Source of the DNA: Bacillota bacterium
GTDB lineage: Bacteria > Bacillota > Clostridia > Lachnospirales > Lachnospiraceae
Direction: 5' to 3'
Length of the DNA stretch: 64,000 nt
Assembly (NCBI GenBank): GCA_023386315.1
Contig: JAEWJZ010000009.1
Location: 62,001-126,000 of the forward strand
Shown here: positions 1 through 8,729 of the stretch, one piece after another
Position numbering within the stretch: position 1 is the stretch's first letter
Layout of the letters: each line of letters starts with the position of its first letter
Translations under genes and position numbers: made by a program
Notes under the pieces: model-generated
Told to the model about the DNA's origin: nothing
Database searches by the model: none
The model's input: the letters and a program-made list of their open reading frames with translations, nothing else

Positions 1-265
1 CACAGTCAATCTTCGGTTCCTCCGGATAATTCAGTGCTCCCGCCGGGACTTCCAGAGTATACCGGTCCAGTGCATTGCGGTACTGCCTGACCATAAGTAT
101 CGTTCCATCTTTTGTAACCGGAACTACTGCTGCCGCTCCAATATGATGAATAAAATCCCAGTGCGCCAGATGTCCGTTTGCATCCACTGTATCTTCGTAA
201 ATTTTCAAAATGCTCCCCTGATATTTAAAGGTTCTGTTTAATCGTTTTACCGGAAGCTGATCCAT
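1..265 (-). CDS. NUDIX hydrolase, ADP-ribose pyrophosphatase-like (partial, C-terminus outside window)
   Basis: The minus strand reads from an ATG at 265 and runs off the left edge after 88 codons. The visible part has the N-terminal beta fold of ADP-ribose pyrophosphatases: a short lead, a stretch like GHLAHWDFIHH, then AAAVVPVTKDGTILMVRQYR and an LEVPAGALNYPEEP segment. In this family such a segment stands just before the NUDIX box, which lies outside the window, so catalytic residues cannot be checked. An AAAGGAG ribosome site sits 5-6 nt before the ATG. It starts 27 bp after proC on the same strand and is probably cotranscribed with it. The likely role is hydrolysis of ADP-ribose or a similar nucleoside diphosphate derivative in the cytoplasm. 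Confidence 0.75.
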   Translation of the reverse strand, partial: MDQLPVKRLNRTFKYQGSILKIYEDTVDANGHLAHWDFIHHIGAAAVVPVTKDGTILMVRQYRNALDRYTLEVPAGALNYPEEPKIDC

Positions 266-292
266 GATAGCTTCTCCTTTCCTGTCTTTGTC

Positions 293-1087
293 CTATATCT
301 TCTCACATTTCTTAAAACAGGCATCAGATGCCTTTATCACCGCATTGCGGAAACCATATTCCTCTAAAGCAGAGACTGCGGCGATGGTGGTTCCTCCAGG
401 AGAACAGACCTTATCCTTCAGTGCTCCCGGATGCTCCCCTGATTCCAGTACCATTCTGGCACTTCCTGCCACTGCCTGTGCTGCCATCTCATAGGCTGCA
501 TCCCTTGGCAGGCCATACTTTACTGCGCTGTCAGCCAGAGCCTCAATAAACATATAGACATAAGCCGGAGAACTGCCGCTGACACAGACCACTGCATTCA
601 TCAGCCGCTCTTCCACGATCCTCATCTTGCCCAGGGAACTGAAAATTCCGGTAATGGCAGTTTTCTCTTCCTCTGTGAAAGACTTTTCTTCATAGCAGAC
701 TCCGGTCATGCCTTCGCCCAGCAGCGCAGGAGTATTGGGCATGGCACGGACCACTCTTTTTTCGTCTCCCAGTTTTTCCTTAAGCTGTATAGTGGTAATT
801 CCGGGCGCAATGGATATAATGACATTTTTTTCTGTCACCACATCCCGCAGTTCCCCCAGAACCGGATTAAAATACTGGGGCTTTACCGCCAGAACAATAT
901 ATTTTGCAAGGCCTGCGCACTCCTGGTTCGATTTTATCCAGTCAATGCCTAATTCCTTTGATACTTCGGCGCAGCGGTCCTGATTTACATCAGTAAAGAT
1001 AATATCCTCTTTTTCATATTGTTTCAGCAAGCCTTTTGCAATTGCATATCCCATATTTCCTATTCCAATGATTCCTATTTTCGCCAT
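293..1087 (-). CDS. proC: Pyrroline-5-carboxylate reductase
   Basis: Catalyses the last step of proline synthesis, NAD(P)H-dependent reduction of 1-pyrroline-5-carboxylate. The protein is 264 residues, the usual length. It opens with a Rossmann motif (GIIGIGNMG) and carries the conserved C-terminal dimer region with SPGGTTIAAV and a preceding GSSPAYVYMFIEAL helix. I chose the ATG at 1087 (MAKIGIIG) because AGGAGG lies 6 nt upstream; an ATG 11 codons earlier would put the ribosome site inside the gene. A NUDIX gene follows 27 bp downstream. A promoter with a 16-nt spacer lies at 1129-1156. Confidence 0.95.
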   Translation of the reverse strand: MAKIGIIGIGNMGYAIAKGLLKQYEKEDIIFTDVNQDRCAEVSKELGIDWIKSNQECAGLAKYIVLAVKPQYFNPVLGELRDVVTEKNVIISIAPGITTIQLKEKLGDEKRVVRAMPNTPALLGEGMTGVCYEEKSFTEEEKTAITGIFSSLGKMRIVEERLMNAVVCVSGSSPAYVYMFIEALADSAVKYGLPRDAAYEMAAQAVAGSARMVLESGEHPGALKDKVCSPGGTTIAAVSALEEYGFRNAVIKASDACFKKCEKI

Positions 1088-1128
1088 CTGATATCCTCCT
1101 GCTTTTTTTACTGCTATCAATTAGCACC

Positions 1129-1156
1129 ATTCTAACACCATTTTTTCAAATGTCAA
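1129..1156 (-). promoter_or_regulatory. Promoter of proC
   Basis: Minus-strand TTGACA (1151-1156) and TAGAAT (1129-1134) are separated by 16 nt. They lie 42 bp before the proC start and fit sigma-A consensus. Confidence 0.7.
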
Positions 1157-1183
1157 TGACGTGGAAACGAAAGAAGATATTGA

Positions 1184-1212
1184 TTGACAAAATTGAGATA
1201 ATAATATACAAT
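1184..1212 (+). promoter_or_regulatory. Promoter of the PTS gene
   Basis: TTGACA (1184-1189) and TACAAT (1207-1212) are separated by 17 nt, close to sigma-A consensus. The predicted start near 1219 puts the antiterminator site at the very 5' end of the transcript, as expected for BglG-family control. Confidence 0.8.
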
Positions 1213-1223
1213 TAAACAGTTAT

Positions 1224-1253
1224 AGTGTGTAACTGATTAATCAGGCATTAACT
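1224..1253 (+). promoter_or_regulatory. RNA antiterminator (RAT) site for a BglG/LicT-family protein
   Basis: The imperfect palindrome has GTGTGTAACTG on the left and CAGGCATTAACT on the right around a small AT-rich loop. It resembles the known BglG/SacY/LicT RAT pattern, GGATTGTTACTG followed by CAGGCAAAACC. Its right arm is also the left arm of the terminator at 1245-1299, so protein binding would exclude the terminator. The cognate protein is probably the antiterminator encoded at 3607-4437. Confidence 0.8.
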
Positions 1254-1299
1254 ATGCATGAATATTTTTGGAATGTTTATGCTGGTTAGTGCTTTTTTT
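1245..1299 (+). terminator. Conditional intrinsic terminator in the PTS leader
   Basis: A left arm at 1245-1259 (GCATTAACTATGCAT) pairs with 1279-1292 (ATGCTGGTTAGTGC), about 14 bp with two G-U pairs and one bulge. Seven T residues follow at 1293-1299. It overlaps the RAT site in the mutually exclusive arrangement typical of BglG-family antitermination. Confidence 0.8.
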
Positions 1300-1382
1300 G
1301 TGTCCGGAAACGAAAAAGCTTCATGATAAGCATTTCAAAATCAAAGATTATTATAATTAAGAAGTTGAAAGGAGTCTTATTA

Positions 1383-3509
1383 ATGAAGGACAAGATTTTT
1401 GGAGTATTACAAAGAATTGGCAGATCATTTATGTTACCAATAGCAATTTTACCGGTTGCTGGTCTGCTGCTTGGAATAGGTGGTTCATTTACTAATAAAA
1501 CCATGTTAGACGCCTATGGACTTACAACGTTCCTGGGCGAAGGAACCGTTCTCAATGCATTGTTACAGATCATGAATAGTGCAGGTAATATTGTATTTTC
1601 AAATTTACCAATTATTTTTGCAATTGGCGTTGCGATCGGTATGGCAAATAAAGAGAAGGAAGTTGCAGCTTTGGCTGCGACAATTGCATTTTTTATTATG
1701 CATGCTTCTATCAGCTCATTAATCAGTATTCATGATAATGGAGAAGGTCTTTTAGCAGGTGCTACAACTTCCGTTTGCGGTATTCCATCATTGCAGATGG
1801 GTGTTTTTGGAGGCATTATTGTAGGTTTAGGAGTAGCAGCACTTCATAATAAATTTTATAAGATACAGCTTCCGCAGGTGCTGTCTTTTTTTGGTGGAAC
1901 ACGATTTGTACCGATTATTTCCGGAGTGGTATATGTTTTTGTAGGTATTCTCATGTATTATGTCTGGCCGGTTGTTCAGATGGGAATATTTGAAGTAGGA
2001 AATGTTGTTTTAAATAGTGGTTATGCCGGAACATGGGTTTATGGGTTTATGGAAAGGCTTCTGATACCATTTGGTCTTCATCATGTATTTTACCTGCCAT
2101 TCTGGCAGACAAGTATTGGTGGAAGGTTAGAGGTTTCAGGTAAAATGATCGAAGGTGCGCAGAATATTTTCTTTGCCCAGCTTACAGATCCCACTGTAAA
2201 ACATTTTGCGGTTTCGGCTACACGTTTTATGTCAGGAAAATTCCCGCTTATGATTTTTGGACTTCCAGGAGCAGCACTTGCCATGTACCGTACTGCAAGA
2301 CCCGAAAACAGAAAGGTTGTTGGAGGATTATTATTGTCAGCAGCACTTACCTCAATGCTTACAGGTATCACGGAGCCTCTTGAATTTACGTTCTTATTTG
2401 TTGCTCCGTTACTTTACGGGATTCATTGTGTTCTGGCAGGAGCAGCTTATATGATCATGCATATGTGTGGAGTTGGTGTAGGCATGACCTTTTCCGGCGG
2501 ATTTATTGATATGTTCTTATTTGGTATCCTTCAGGGAAATGCAAAGACCAGCTGGATATGGATTGTAATAGTAGGGATTGGATATTTCCTGTTTTATTAT
2601 ATTCTATTCTCATACTTAATCAGGAAATTTGATTTAAAGACACCAGGCCGTGATAAGCAGGAAGAAATAAAACTGTATACAAGAGCCGATGTAAATGCTC
2701 AAAAAAATGGTAACAATGAAACCCCGGAAGACGTTGTTTCAGCAGGCATCTTAAAAGGCCTTGGAGGAAAGAAGAATATAACTTCAGTGGATTGTTGTGC
2801 CACAAGACTCCGCTGCACAGTAACAGACGGAAATCTTGTTAACGATGATGTGTTAAAGGCAACAGGTGCCAGTGGAGTCGTGCATAAAGGAAACGGCGTA
2901 CAGATTATATATGGTCCCAGAGTGACCATTATCAAGTCAAATTTTGAAGACTATTTAGAGACTGCACCAGAGGAGGCAGACTTTGATTATACAGGGAACC
3001 AGGATTCGTCAGAAAGCGTAAAATCTAAAAAAGATAAAAAGGTGATCAATTCCATAATCATTTCCAGCCCGTTTACAGGAGAGGCTGCAGATTTAACCAC
3101 TGCACCCGACGAAGGATTTGCAGGAAAAATGATGGGAGATGGTGCAGTCGTTACACCAACAGAAGAAATAGTTACTGCACCCGAAGATGGAGAAGTCTGT
3201 TTCGTTTTTGAGACTAAACATGCGATAGGTTATCAAACGGACCTTGGTGTCACAATGATTATCCATGTAGGAATCGATACGGTCAAACTTGCTGGAAAAG
3301 GTTTTCAAGTATTTGTGGAAAATGGACAGAAGGTAAAGAAAGGGGATAAGCTCCTTAAAATTGATTTAGAGTACTTAAAAACAGCAGCACCATCTATATG
3401 CTCTCCTGTCATCTGCACAGAACTTAAGGATAATCAGGAGATCAGACTAATTGCAAATGGTAAGGTTAAAGCAGGCGAACCATTATTTGCAGTGGATACT
3501 TTTGAATAA
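1383..3509 (+). CDS. PTS sugar transporter EIICBA, glucose/N-acetylglucosamine family
   Basis: Imports and phosphorylates a sugar using phosphate from HPr. It is 708 residues, with domains in the order EIIC, EIIB, EIIA. The EIIC part (about 1-420) has many membrane spans, with GLHHVFYLPFW and ITEPLEF motifs. The EIIB part (about 450-530) has the phosphocysteine motif CATRLR, with Cys472 as the likely active residue; Cys471 precedes it. The EIIA part (about 560-708) has KHAIGYQTDLG (His613) and IIHVGIDTV (His628, likely phospho-histidine). The ATG at 1383 is preceded by AAAGGAG; an ATG 20 codons earlier lacks one. The substrate could be glucose, glucosamine or GlcNAc; the sequence alone does not decide. 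It is controlled by the RAT/terminator upstream and followed by its probable antiterminator gene. Confidence 0.9.
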   Translation: MKDKIFGVLQRIGRSFMLPIAILPVAGLLLGIGGSFTNKTMLDAYGLTTFLGEGTVLNALLQIMNSAGNIVFSNLPIIFAIGVAIGMANKEKEVAALAATIAFFIMHASISSLISIHDNGEGLLAGATTSVCGIPSLQMGVFGGIIVGLGVAALHNKFYKIQLPQVLSFFGGTRFVPIISGVVYVFVGILMYYVWPVVQMGIFEVGNVVLNSGYAGTWVYGFMERLLIPFGLHHVFYLPFWQTSIGGRLEVSGKMIEGAQNIFFAQLTDPTVKHFAVSATRFMSGKFPLMIFGLPGAALAMYRTARPENRKVVGGLLLSAALTSMLTGITEPLEFTFLFVAPLLYGIHCVLAGAAYMIMHMCGVGVGMTFSGGFIDMFLFGILQGNAKTSWIWIVIVGIGYFLFYYILFSYLIRKFDLKTPGRDKQEEIKLYTRADVNAQKNGNNETPEDVVSAGILKGLGGKKNITSVDCCATRLRCTVTDGNLVNDDVLKATGASGVVHKGNGVQIIYGPRVTIIKSNFEDYLETAPEEADFDYTGNQDSSESVKSKKDKKVINSIIISSPFTGEAADLTTAPDEGFAGKMMGDGAVVTPTEEIVTAPEDGEVCFVFETKHAIGYQTDLGVTMIIHVGIDTVKLAGKGFQVFVENGQKVKKGDKLLKIDLEYLKTAAPSICSPVICTELKDNQEIRLIANGKVKAGEPLFAVDTFE

Positions 3510-3538
3510 GTATTTGTGAAATGCATATTGTGAATGTC

Positions 3539-3579
3539 CTATTCTTTCCGTTTTATTCATGGTAAAATGGAAAGAATAG
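3539..3579 (+). other. 17-bp inverted repeat between PTS and antiterminator genes
   Basis: CTATTCTTTCCGTTTTA (3539-3555) pairs with TAAAATGGAAAGAATAG (3563-3579) across a 7-nt loop, with one G-U pair. No T run follows, so it is not a standard terminator. It may be a stabilising or processing hairpin, or an operator. Confidence 0.65.
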
Positions 3580-3606
3580 ACATACAGAGAGGATGGCGTT
3601 TACGAT

Positions 3607-4437
3607 ATGTACCGCATAAGTAAGATATTAAATAACAACAGTATAATCGCAATTGATATGAATGATAATAAAGAATATATTTTATTGGGAAAAGGAATTG
3701 GATTTGGGAAAAAGGTATCGGAACGTTTTGAGGCACCAGAGGATTGCTCTGTTTACTCTTTACAGGAAAAGTCAGAACGAGGTACGAACAGAGAGCTGGT
3801 TAAGAGCGTTTCACCTGAATACTTTGAATATGCCAATGCAATTTTAGATGAGGCAGAGAAAAGGGTTGGAAATCTCGACCGGAGCATCCTGTTTCCAATG
3901 GCGGATCATATTTCATTTGCGGTACAGAGAATTCAGAATGGGGAGCAGATATATAATCCGCTCACAGAAGATATAAAGGCTTTATTCCATAGCGAATTTA
4001 AGGCTGCATTGGTTTTACGGGATATTTTAAAAAAAGAAAAGAACATTGATATAGATGATGATGAGATCGGATATGTTTCCCTGCACATTCATGCAGCGAA
4101 AGAGGATGTTAACACCTCAATCTCGATGAAGATGGCTGAGGCGGTAAGAAGATGTATTAACATCATTGAAAATGAAAAAAATTGTAAGATCGATGTAATG
4201 TCTCTGTCTTATAACAGGCTTATGAACCATGTAAAATTTATGGTAGCCAGAATCGTAAAGAACGAAGAATTAAAGTTGAATATCAATGACTATCTGGAAT
4301 TTAAAATTCCGGAATCCTTTACAATAGCAACTACAATCTGTGACGAGTTAAGCATCGCATTAAAACTGGAAATAAAAGAAGTGGAAATCGGTTATTTAGC
4401 CATGCACATAGAAAGGGTAATAATGAGTGAAGAATAA
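3607..4437 (+). CDS. BglG/LicT-family transcription antiterminator
   Basis: A 276-residue RNA-binding regulator. Residues 1-55 form the CAT RNA-binding domain (MYRISKILNNN, then GKGIGFGKK). Two PTS regulation domains follow: PRD1 about 68-170 with His101 and His160/His162, and PRD2 about 175-276 with His208 and His267. These are the phosphorylation-type histidines of the family. It probably binds the RAT at 1224-1253 and prevents termination when the sugar is present, under phosphorylation control by HPr and the EII. Its gene lies 97 bp after the PTS gene and is likely cotranscribed, giving a positive loop. GAGAGGATGG near 3589 supplies the ribosome site. Confidence 0.9.
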   Translation: MYRISKILNNNSIIAIDMNDNKEYILLGKGIGFGKKVSERFEAPEDCSVYSLQEKSERGTNRELVKSVSPEYFEYANAILDEAEKRVGNLDRSILFPMADHISFAVQRIQNGEQIYNPLTEDIKALFHSEFKAALVLRDILKKEKNIDIDDDEIGYVSLHIHAAKEDVNTSISMKMAEAVRRCINIIENEKNCKIDVMSLSYNRLMNHVKFMVARIVKNEELKLNINDYLEFKIPESFTIATTICDELSIALKLEIKEVEIGYLAMHIERVIMSEE

Positions 4438-4457
4438 ATTAAATTTCAAATAACGTA

Positions 4458-4486
4458 TTGACATTTTCATTTTAATCTCATATACT
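4458..4486 (+). promoter_or_regulatory. Promoter of the trp operon
   Basis: TTGACA (4458-4463) and TATACT (4481-4486) are separated by exactly 17 nt. The T-box leader starts shortly after. Confidence 0.85.
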
Positions 4487-4494
4487 GTAGCAAA

Positions 4495-4804
4495 GCAAAG
4501 TAATAAACTGTTGAGCAGGAGTAAGTAAGATCTCTTCATCATGCACAGAGAGCTTCCGGTTGGTGAAAGGAAGCGTTGATGTCTGGTCTGAATGGACCTG
4601 CGAGGGCGGCTTGAAACCGGTGTTTATCTCCGGTAGTAGATGCTGACGGGTTTCCTATCCGTTATCAAGGGGAGGCACATGTTGGTGTGTTATAAGCGGG
4701 AGAAGTCTATCTTCTCCAATCAGGGTGGTACCGCGGAACGAGTCACTACAAGCTTCCGTCCCTCTTATCCATAGAATTATGGAAGAGGGACGGGAGCTTT
4801 TTTT
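4495..4804 (+). promoter_or_regulatory. Tryptophan T-box leader with terminator
   Basis: The conserved T-box core AGGGTGGTACCGCGG is at 4722-4735. A stem I region lies upstream, with a candidate specifier TGG at 4593-4595 in the context GAATGGACC, which fits tRNA-Trp. The terminator pairs 4750-4766 with 4783-4799 and ends in seven T residues (4798-4804). Uncharged tRNA-Trp would pair with the specifier and with the T-box bulge and favour the antiterminator, allowing trp expression. The following operon makes tryptophan, which agrees with the specifier. Confidence 0.95.
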
Positions 4805-4841
4805 ATTAAAAAAATTCTTATTCAGGAAAGGAGCCAGTATT

Positions 4842-6323
4842 ATGACTATCACACCGGATTGCAGGGAGATTGAAGCGCTTGGCGCTTCCTACCCTGTCAT
4901 ACCAGTCTGCCGGGAAATTTTCGCAGACATTGTAACCCCCATCACTCTGCTGAGAAAAATCGGGGCATTAAGCAGAAAACACTTTCTGTTAGAAAGCATT
5001 GAGGGCGGCGAGACCTGGGGACGCTACTCCTTTCTTGGTTATGACCCTGTCATGAAGGTCAGCTGCCAGGACCATGTGGTCACCATACGCCGTTACGACA
5101 GCATCACGGGAGCTGCTCAGGATGAGGTCTTTAGATCGGACACTCCCTTTGAGGTTCTTAGGGAACTGTTAAAGGAATACCGTTCCCCGAAGATTCCCGG
5201 ACTCCCCCCCTTTACCGGAGGCTTTGTCGGTTATTTCGCTTACAGCATGATTGGTTATGCAGAGCCTGTCCTGTCCATCAAAAAAGGAGACTGCAGCGAC
5301 TTTGATCTGATGCTGTTTGACACAGTGATTGCCTATGATCATCTGAAGCAGAAAATATGCATCGTGGTAAATATGAAGACCGACCGGATTATGGAAAACT
5401 ATGGAACCGCCTGTGCAAGACTGGAAAATATCGCACGTATGATCGGGGAAAATACTCCCCTGAAACAATCAGCCGTACAAGGCAGGCCGGATTTTCACTG
5501 CAACGTTTCCAAAGAGGAATACTGCCATATGGTAGAAAAAGCTAAGGAATACATTGTGGACGGTGACATTTTTCAGGTTGTCTTATCCAGACAGTTTAAA
5601 AGCGAATATCACGACAGCCTCTTAAATGCTTACCGGGTGCTGCGGACCACAAACCCTTCCCCTTACATGGTCTATCTCCACATGGATGAGACAGAGATTA
5701 TCAGCACTTCTCCGGAGACATTAGTCCGTTTAAAGGACGGCAGACTGACTACCTTCCCGGTTGCCGGCTCAAGGCCCAGGGGAAGCAGTGATGAGGAAGA
5801 CAGACAGCTGGAAGAAGAGCTGCTTGCCGATGAAAAGGAACTGTCCGAACACAACATGCTTGTGGATTTAGGACGGAATGACTTAGGGAAAATCGCAAAG
5901 TTTTCCACCGTTGAGGTCACCGGATATAAGATGATCCACAGGTTTTCCAGGATTATGCACATCTGTTCCCAGGTGGAGGCAGACATAAGATCAGATTGTG
6001 ACGGATTCTCCGCAATCGAGGCGGTACTTCCCGCAGGCACCCTCTCCGGTGCACCTAAGATCCGCGCCTGTGAGATCATCGAGGAGCTGGAGGTGGAGCC
6101 ACGAGGCATCTACGGAGGTGCGCTTGGATATATTGATTTTACCGGAAACATGGATACCTGCATTGCCATACGAATGGCTGTAAAGAAAAATGGAACAGTT
6201 ACCGTTCAGGCCGGCGGCGGAATTGTGGCTGACAGTGTTCCGGAGCTGGAATATGAAGAATCCGGAAACAAGGCAAAGGCTGTAATCCACGCAATTGAAA
6301 CGGCTGGGGAGGTGAATGACTGA
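4842..6323 (+). CDS. trpE: Anthranilate synthase component I
   Basis: Converts chorismate plus ammonia (from TrpG) to anthranilate. It has 493 residues. The N-terminal LLES motif (49-52, inside HFLLESIEGG) is the tryptophan feedback-inhibition site of the family, so allosteric control is likely retained. The C-terminal chorismate-binding domain carries FPVAGSRPRG, DLGRNDLG and the strongly conserved GTLSGAPK stretch. I start at ATG 4842, which has GGAAAGGAG upstream; an earlier ATG at 4725 would lie in the T-box core. Its TGA stop overlaps the trpG ATG by one base, suggesting translational coupling. Confidence 0.97.
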   Translation: MTITPDCREIEALGASYPVIPVCREIFADIVTPITLLRKIGALSRKHFLLESIEGGETWGRYSFLGYDPVMKVSCQDHVVTIRRYDSITGAAQDEVFRSDTPFEVLRELLKEYRSPKIPGLPPFTGGFVGYFAYSMIGYAEPVLSIKKGDCSDFDLMLFDTVIAYDHLKQKICIVVNMKTDRIMENYGTACARLENIARMIGENTPLKQSAVQGRPDFHCNVSKEEYCHMVEKAKEYIVDGDIFQVVLSRQFKSEYHDSLLNAYRVLRTTNPSPYMVYLHMDETEIISTSPETLVRLKDGRLTTFPVAGSRPRGSSDEEDRQLEEELLADEKELSEHNMLVDLGRNDLGKIAKFSTVEVTGYKMIHRFSRIMHICSQVEADIRSDCDGFSAIEAVLPAGTLSGAPKIRACEIIEELEVEPRGIYGGALGYIDFTGNMDTCIAIRMAVKKNGTVTVQAGGGIVADSVPELEYEESGNKAKAVIHAIETAGEVND

Positions 6324-6892
6324 TGATACTGCTGATTGATAATTATGACAGCTTCTCCTATAATCTGGTCCAGCTGTTCGGTTCCATTGAACCGGATATT
6401 AAAGTCATAAGAAATGACGAACTGACTGTGGAGGAAATCGGTCTCTTGCATCCCTCCCATATCATACTCTCTCCAGGTCCGGGATATCCAAAGGATGCCG
6501 GTGTGTGCGAGGCAGTGGTAAAGGAGCTTGCCGGAACCATTCCAATTCTTGGTGTCTGTCTGGGGCACCAGGGGATCTGTGAGGTTTACGGGGCAAATAT
6601 CACCCACGCAAAAAAACTGATGCACGGGAAGCAGAGCCTGATTGACATTGATACCTCAGATCCCATTTTTAAGGGACTTCCAGATACTATACCTGCTGCC
6701 AGATACCATTCTCTGATAGCAGAAAAGGAATCCCTTCCTGACTGCCTGTCAGTGATCGGAACTGACTCCATCGGTGAAGTCATGGCAGTCAAACATAAAG
6801 AGTATGCGGTATACGGACTGCAGTTTCACCCCGAATCCATACTCACACCAGATGGAATGACCATATTAAAAAATTTTCTGACCATTATATAA
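6323..6892 (+). CDS. trpG: Anthranilate synthase component II (glutamine amidotransferase)
   Basis: Supplies ammonia from glutamine to TrpE. The 189-residue class I amidotransferase has its triad visible: Cys79 in GVCLGHQ, and His169 and Glu171 in LQFHPES. The oxyanion loop SPGPGYP is near residue 50. It is a stand-alone subunit, not fused to TrpD. It overlaps trpE by one base and is followed after 14 bp by trpD, with an AAAGGAGG ribosome site in the gap. A PabA function shared with folate synthesis is possible, as in other Firmicutes with one copy. Confidence 0.95.
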   Translation: MILLIDNYDSFSYNLVQLFGSIEPDIKVIRNDELTVEEIGLLHPSHIILSPGPGYPKDAGVCEAVVKELAGTIPILGVCLGHQGICEVYGANITHAKKLMHGKQSLIDIDTSDPIFKGLPDTIPAARYHSLIAEKESLPDCLSVIGTDSIGEVMAVKHKEYAVYGLQFHPESILTPDGMTILKNFLTII

Positions 6893-6906
6893 AGGAGGCA
6901 AACCCA

Positions 6907-7926
6907 ATGATTCAAGAAGCAATCCACAATGTAATTGAAGGGCAGGACTTGAGCTTTCAGGCGGCAAGAGAGGTTATGAATGAAATTATGAGCGGGGAAA
7001 CCACCCCGGCCCAGATGGCAGCATTTTTAACGGCTCTTCGTATGAAGGGTGAGACGATTGATGAGATCACCGCCTGCGCAACAGTCATGAGAGAAAAGGC
7101 GATGAAGCTGGAACCGGATTTTCCGGTTATTGATATCGTAGGCACAGGAGGCGATGAGGTTGGAACCTTTAATATCTCCACTACCAGCGCCTTTGTAGTG
7201 GCTGCAGGAGGTGTCCCGGTAGCAAAGCACGGGAACAGAAGCGTTTCCAGCAAAAGCGGCGCTGCTGACGTTTTGGAGCAGCTGGGAGTCAACTTAAATC
7301 TTACGGCTGAACAGTCTGCAAAGGTTTTAAAGGAGACGGGAATGTGCTTTCTCTTTGCACAGGTCCATCATTCTTCCATGAAATATGCAGGTCCTGTCAG
7401 AAAAGAGCTTGGAGTCCGAACCATCTTTAACATTCTAGGACCTTTATCAAACCCGGCAGGCGCCACCATGCAGCTGTTAGGCGTTTATGACAAAAAGCTG
7501 GTGGAACCCCTTGCCCAGGTATTAAGCAACCTGGGAGTGAAGCGGGGGCTGGTTGTCTGCGGATCAGACGGATTGGACGAAGCAACCGTAACAGGCCCCA
7601 CCCATGTCTGTGAAATCCGTTTCGGCGAGCTGATTTCATATGAAATTACTCCGGAGCAGTTTTCCTTAAGCCGCAGCAGCCTTTCCGATCTGCTGGGAGG
7701 GACCCCTGCCGATAATGCCAAAATTACAAAGGAAATATTAGAGGGAACACTTCGCGGTCCAAAACGGGATATCGTGGTTTTAAATTCCGCCCTCAGTCTT
7801 TATCTTGGCATTGACAACTGCACCATATCCGACTGCATTCAAACTGCTTCCGACTTAATTGATTCCGGAAAAGCAGCTGCAAAACTGGAGGAATTTGTAA
7901 AAGCAGTGAATGAGGTGGCTTTATGA
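6907..7926 (+). CDS. trpD: Anthranilate phosphoribosyltransferase
   Basis: Transfers phosphoribose from PRPP to anthranilate. The 339-residue protein has an N-terminal helical domain and then the PRPP-binding loop GTGGDE (79-84). KHGNRSVSSKSGAADVLE follows, the anthranilate and magnesium site region. The ribosome site AAAGGAGG precedes the ATG by 8 nt. Its stop overlaps the trpC start as ATGA (7923-7926), which suggests coupled translation. Confidence 0.97.
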   Translation: MIQEAIHNVIEGQDLSFQAAREVMNEIMSGETTPAQMAAFLTALRMKGETIDEITACATVMREKAMKLEPDFPVIDIVGTGGDEVGTFNISTTSAFVVAAGGVPVAKHGNRSVSSKSGAADVLEQLGVNLNLTAEQSAKVLKETGMCFLFAQVHHSSMKYAGPVRKELGVRTIFNILGPLSNPAGATMQLLGVYDKKLVEPLAQVLSNLGVKRGLVVCGSDGLDEATVTGPTHVCEIRFGELISYEITPEQFSLSRSSLSDLLGGTPADNAKITKEILEGTLRGPKRDIVVLNSALSLYLGIDNCTISDCIQTASDLIDSGKAAAKLEEFVKAVNEVAL

Positions 7927-8729
7927 TCCTTGATACCCTGGCCGCAGCCTCAAAAAAGCGGGCGGAGGAGGCGAAAAAAACGATTCCGCTCAGTGAGATG
8001 GAGAAGATGGCATACCGTGCCTTTGACGCAGGGCAGAGGGAATCTGATTTCTCATTTGAGAGGGTGATCTCCTCTCCCGGAATCTCCTTTATCTGTGAAG
8101 TAAAGCGTGCCTCTCCCTCAAAGGGAATGATCGCACCGGATTTTCCTTACAGGGAAATTGCCATGGAGTATGAAGCAGCCGGCGCAGACGCCGTTTCGGT
8201 ACTGACAGAGCCGGAATACTTTCTGGGAAAAGGGGAATATTTAACCGAAATCAGCCAGTGTGTTTCCCTCCCTCTGTTAAGAAAGGATTTTACCGTAGAT
8301 CCTTATCAGATACTGGAAGCCAAGGTGCTTGGCGCCTCGGCAGTACTTCTTATCTGTGCTCTTCTTAATACCGGACAGCTGAAAGAATACATCAAAATCA
8401 GTGACAGCCTTGGACTCAGCGCTCTTGTGGAAGCTCACGATGAGGAAGAAATCCACAGCGCACTTTGCGCAGGAGCCCGGCTGATCGGAGTCAATAACCG
8501 GAACTTAAAGACGTTCCAGGTTGACTTTGAAAATTCCATCCGTTTAAGGAGCCTGGTGCCTGTAGGAACCGCATTCATTGCTGAAAGCGGGATACAGAAC
8601 GCCGATGATGTAAAGCGGCTGTATCAGGCAGGTGTAAACGGAGTCTTAATCGGAGAAAGCCTGATGCGCTCTCCCGACAAGAAAAAGATTCTGCAGGAAA
8701 TGAGGAACGCTGCCAATGATGAATTTTAA
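7923..8729 (+). CDS. trpC: Indole-3-glycerol phosphate synthase
   Basis: Closes the ring of CdRP to indole-3-glycerol phosphate. The 268-residue TIM barrel has the family motifs FICEVKRASPSKG, LRKDFTVDPYQ, GVNNRNLKTF and AESGIQNADDV. It is not fused to TrpF. It overlaps trpD by 4 bp at the start and trpF by 14 bp at the end. Confidence 0.97.
   Translation: MILDTLAAASKKRAEEAKKTIPLSEMEKMAYRAFDAGQRESDFSFERVISSPGISFICEVKRASPSKGMIAPDFPYREIAMEYEAAGADAVSVLTEPEYFLGKGEYLTEISQCVSLPLLRKDFTVDPYQILEAKVLGASAVLLICALLNTGQLKEYIKISDSLGLSALVEAHDEEEIHSALCAGARLIGVNNRNLKTFQVDFENSIRLRSLVPVGTAFIAESGIQNADDVKRLYQAGVNGVLIGESLMRSPDKKKILQEMRNAANDEF

Noticed and set aside
1286-1504. Minus-strand frame over the PTS start
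   Set aside because: Shadow of the PTS leader and gene; no ribosome site or family similarity.
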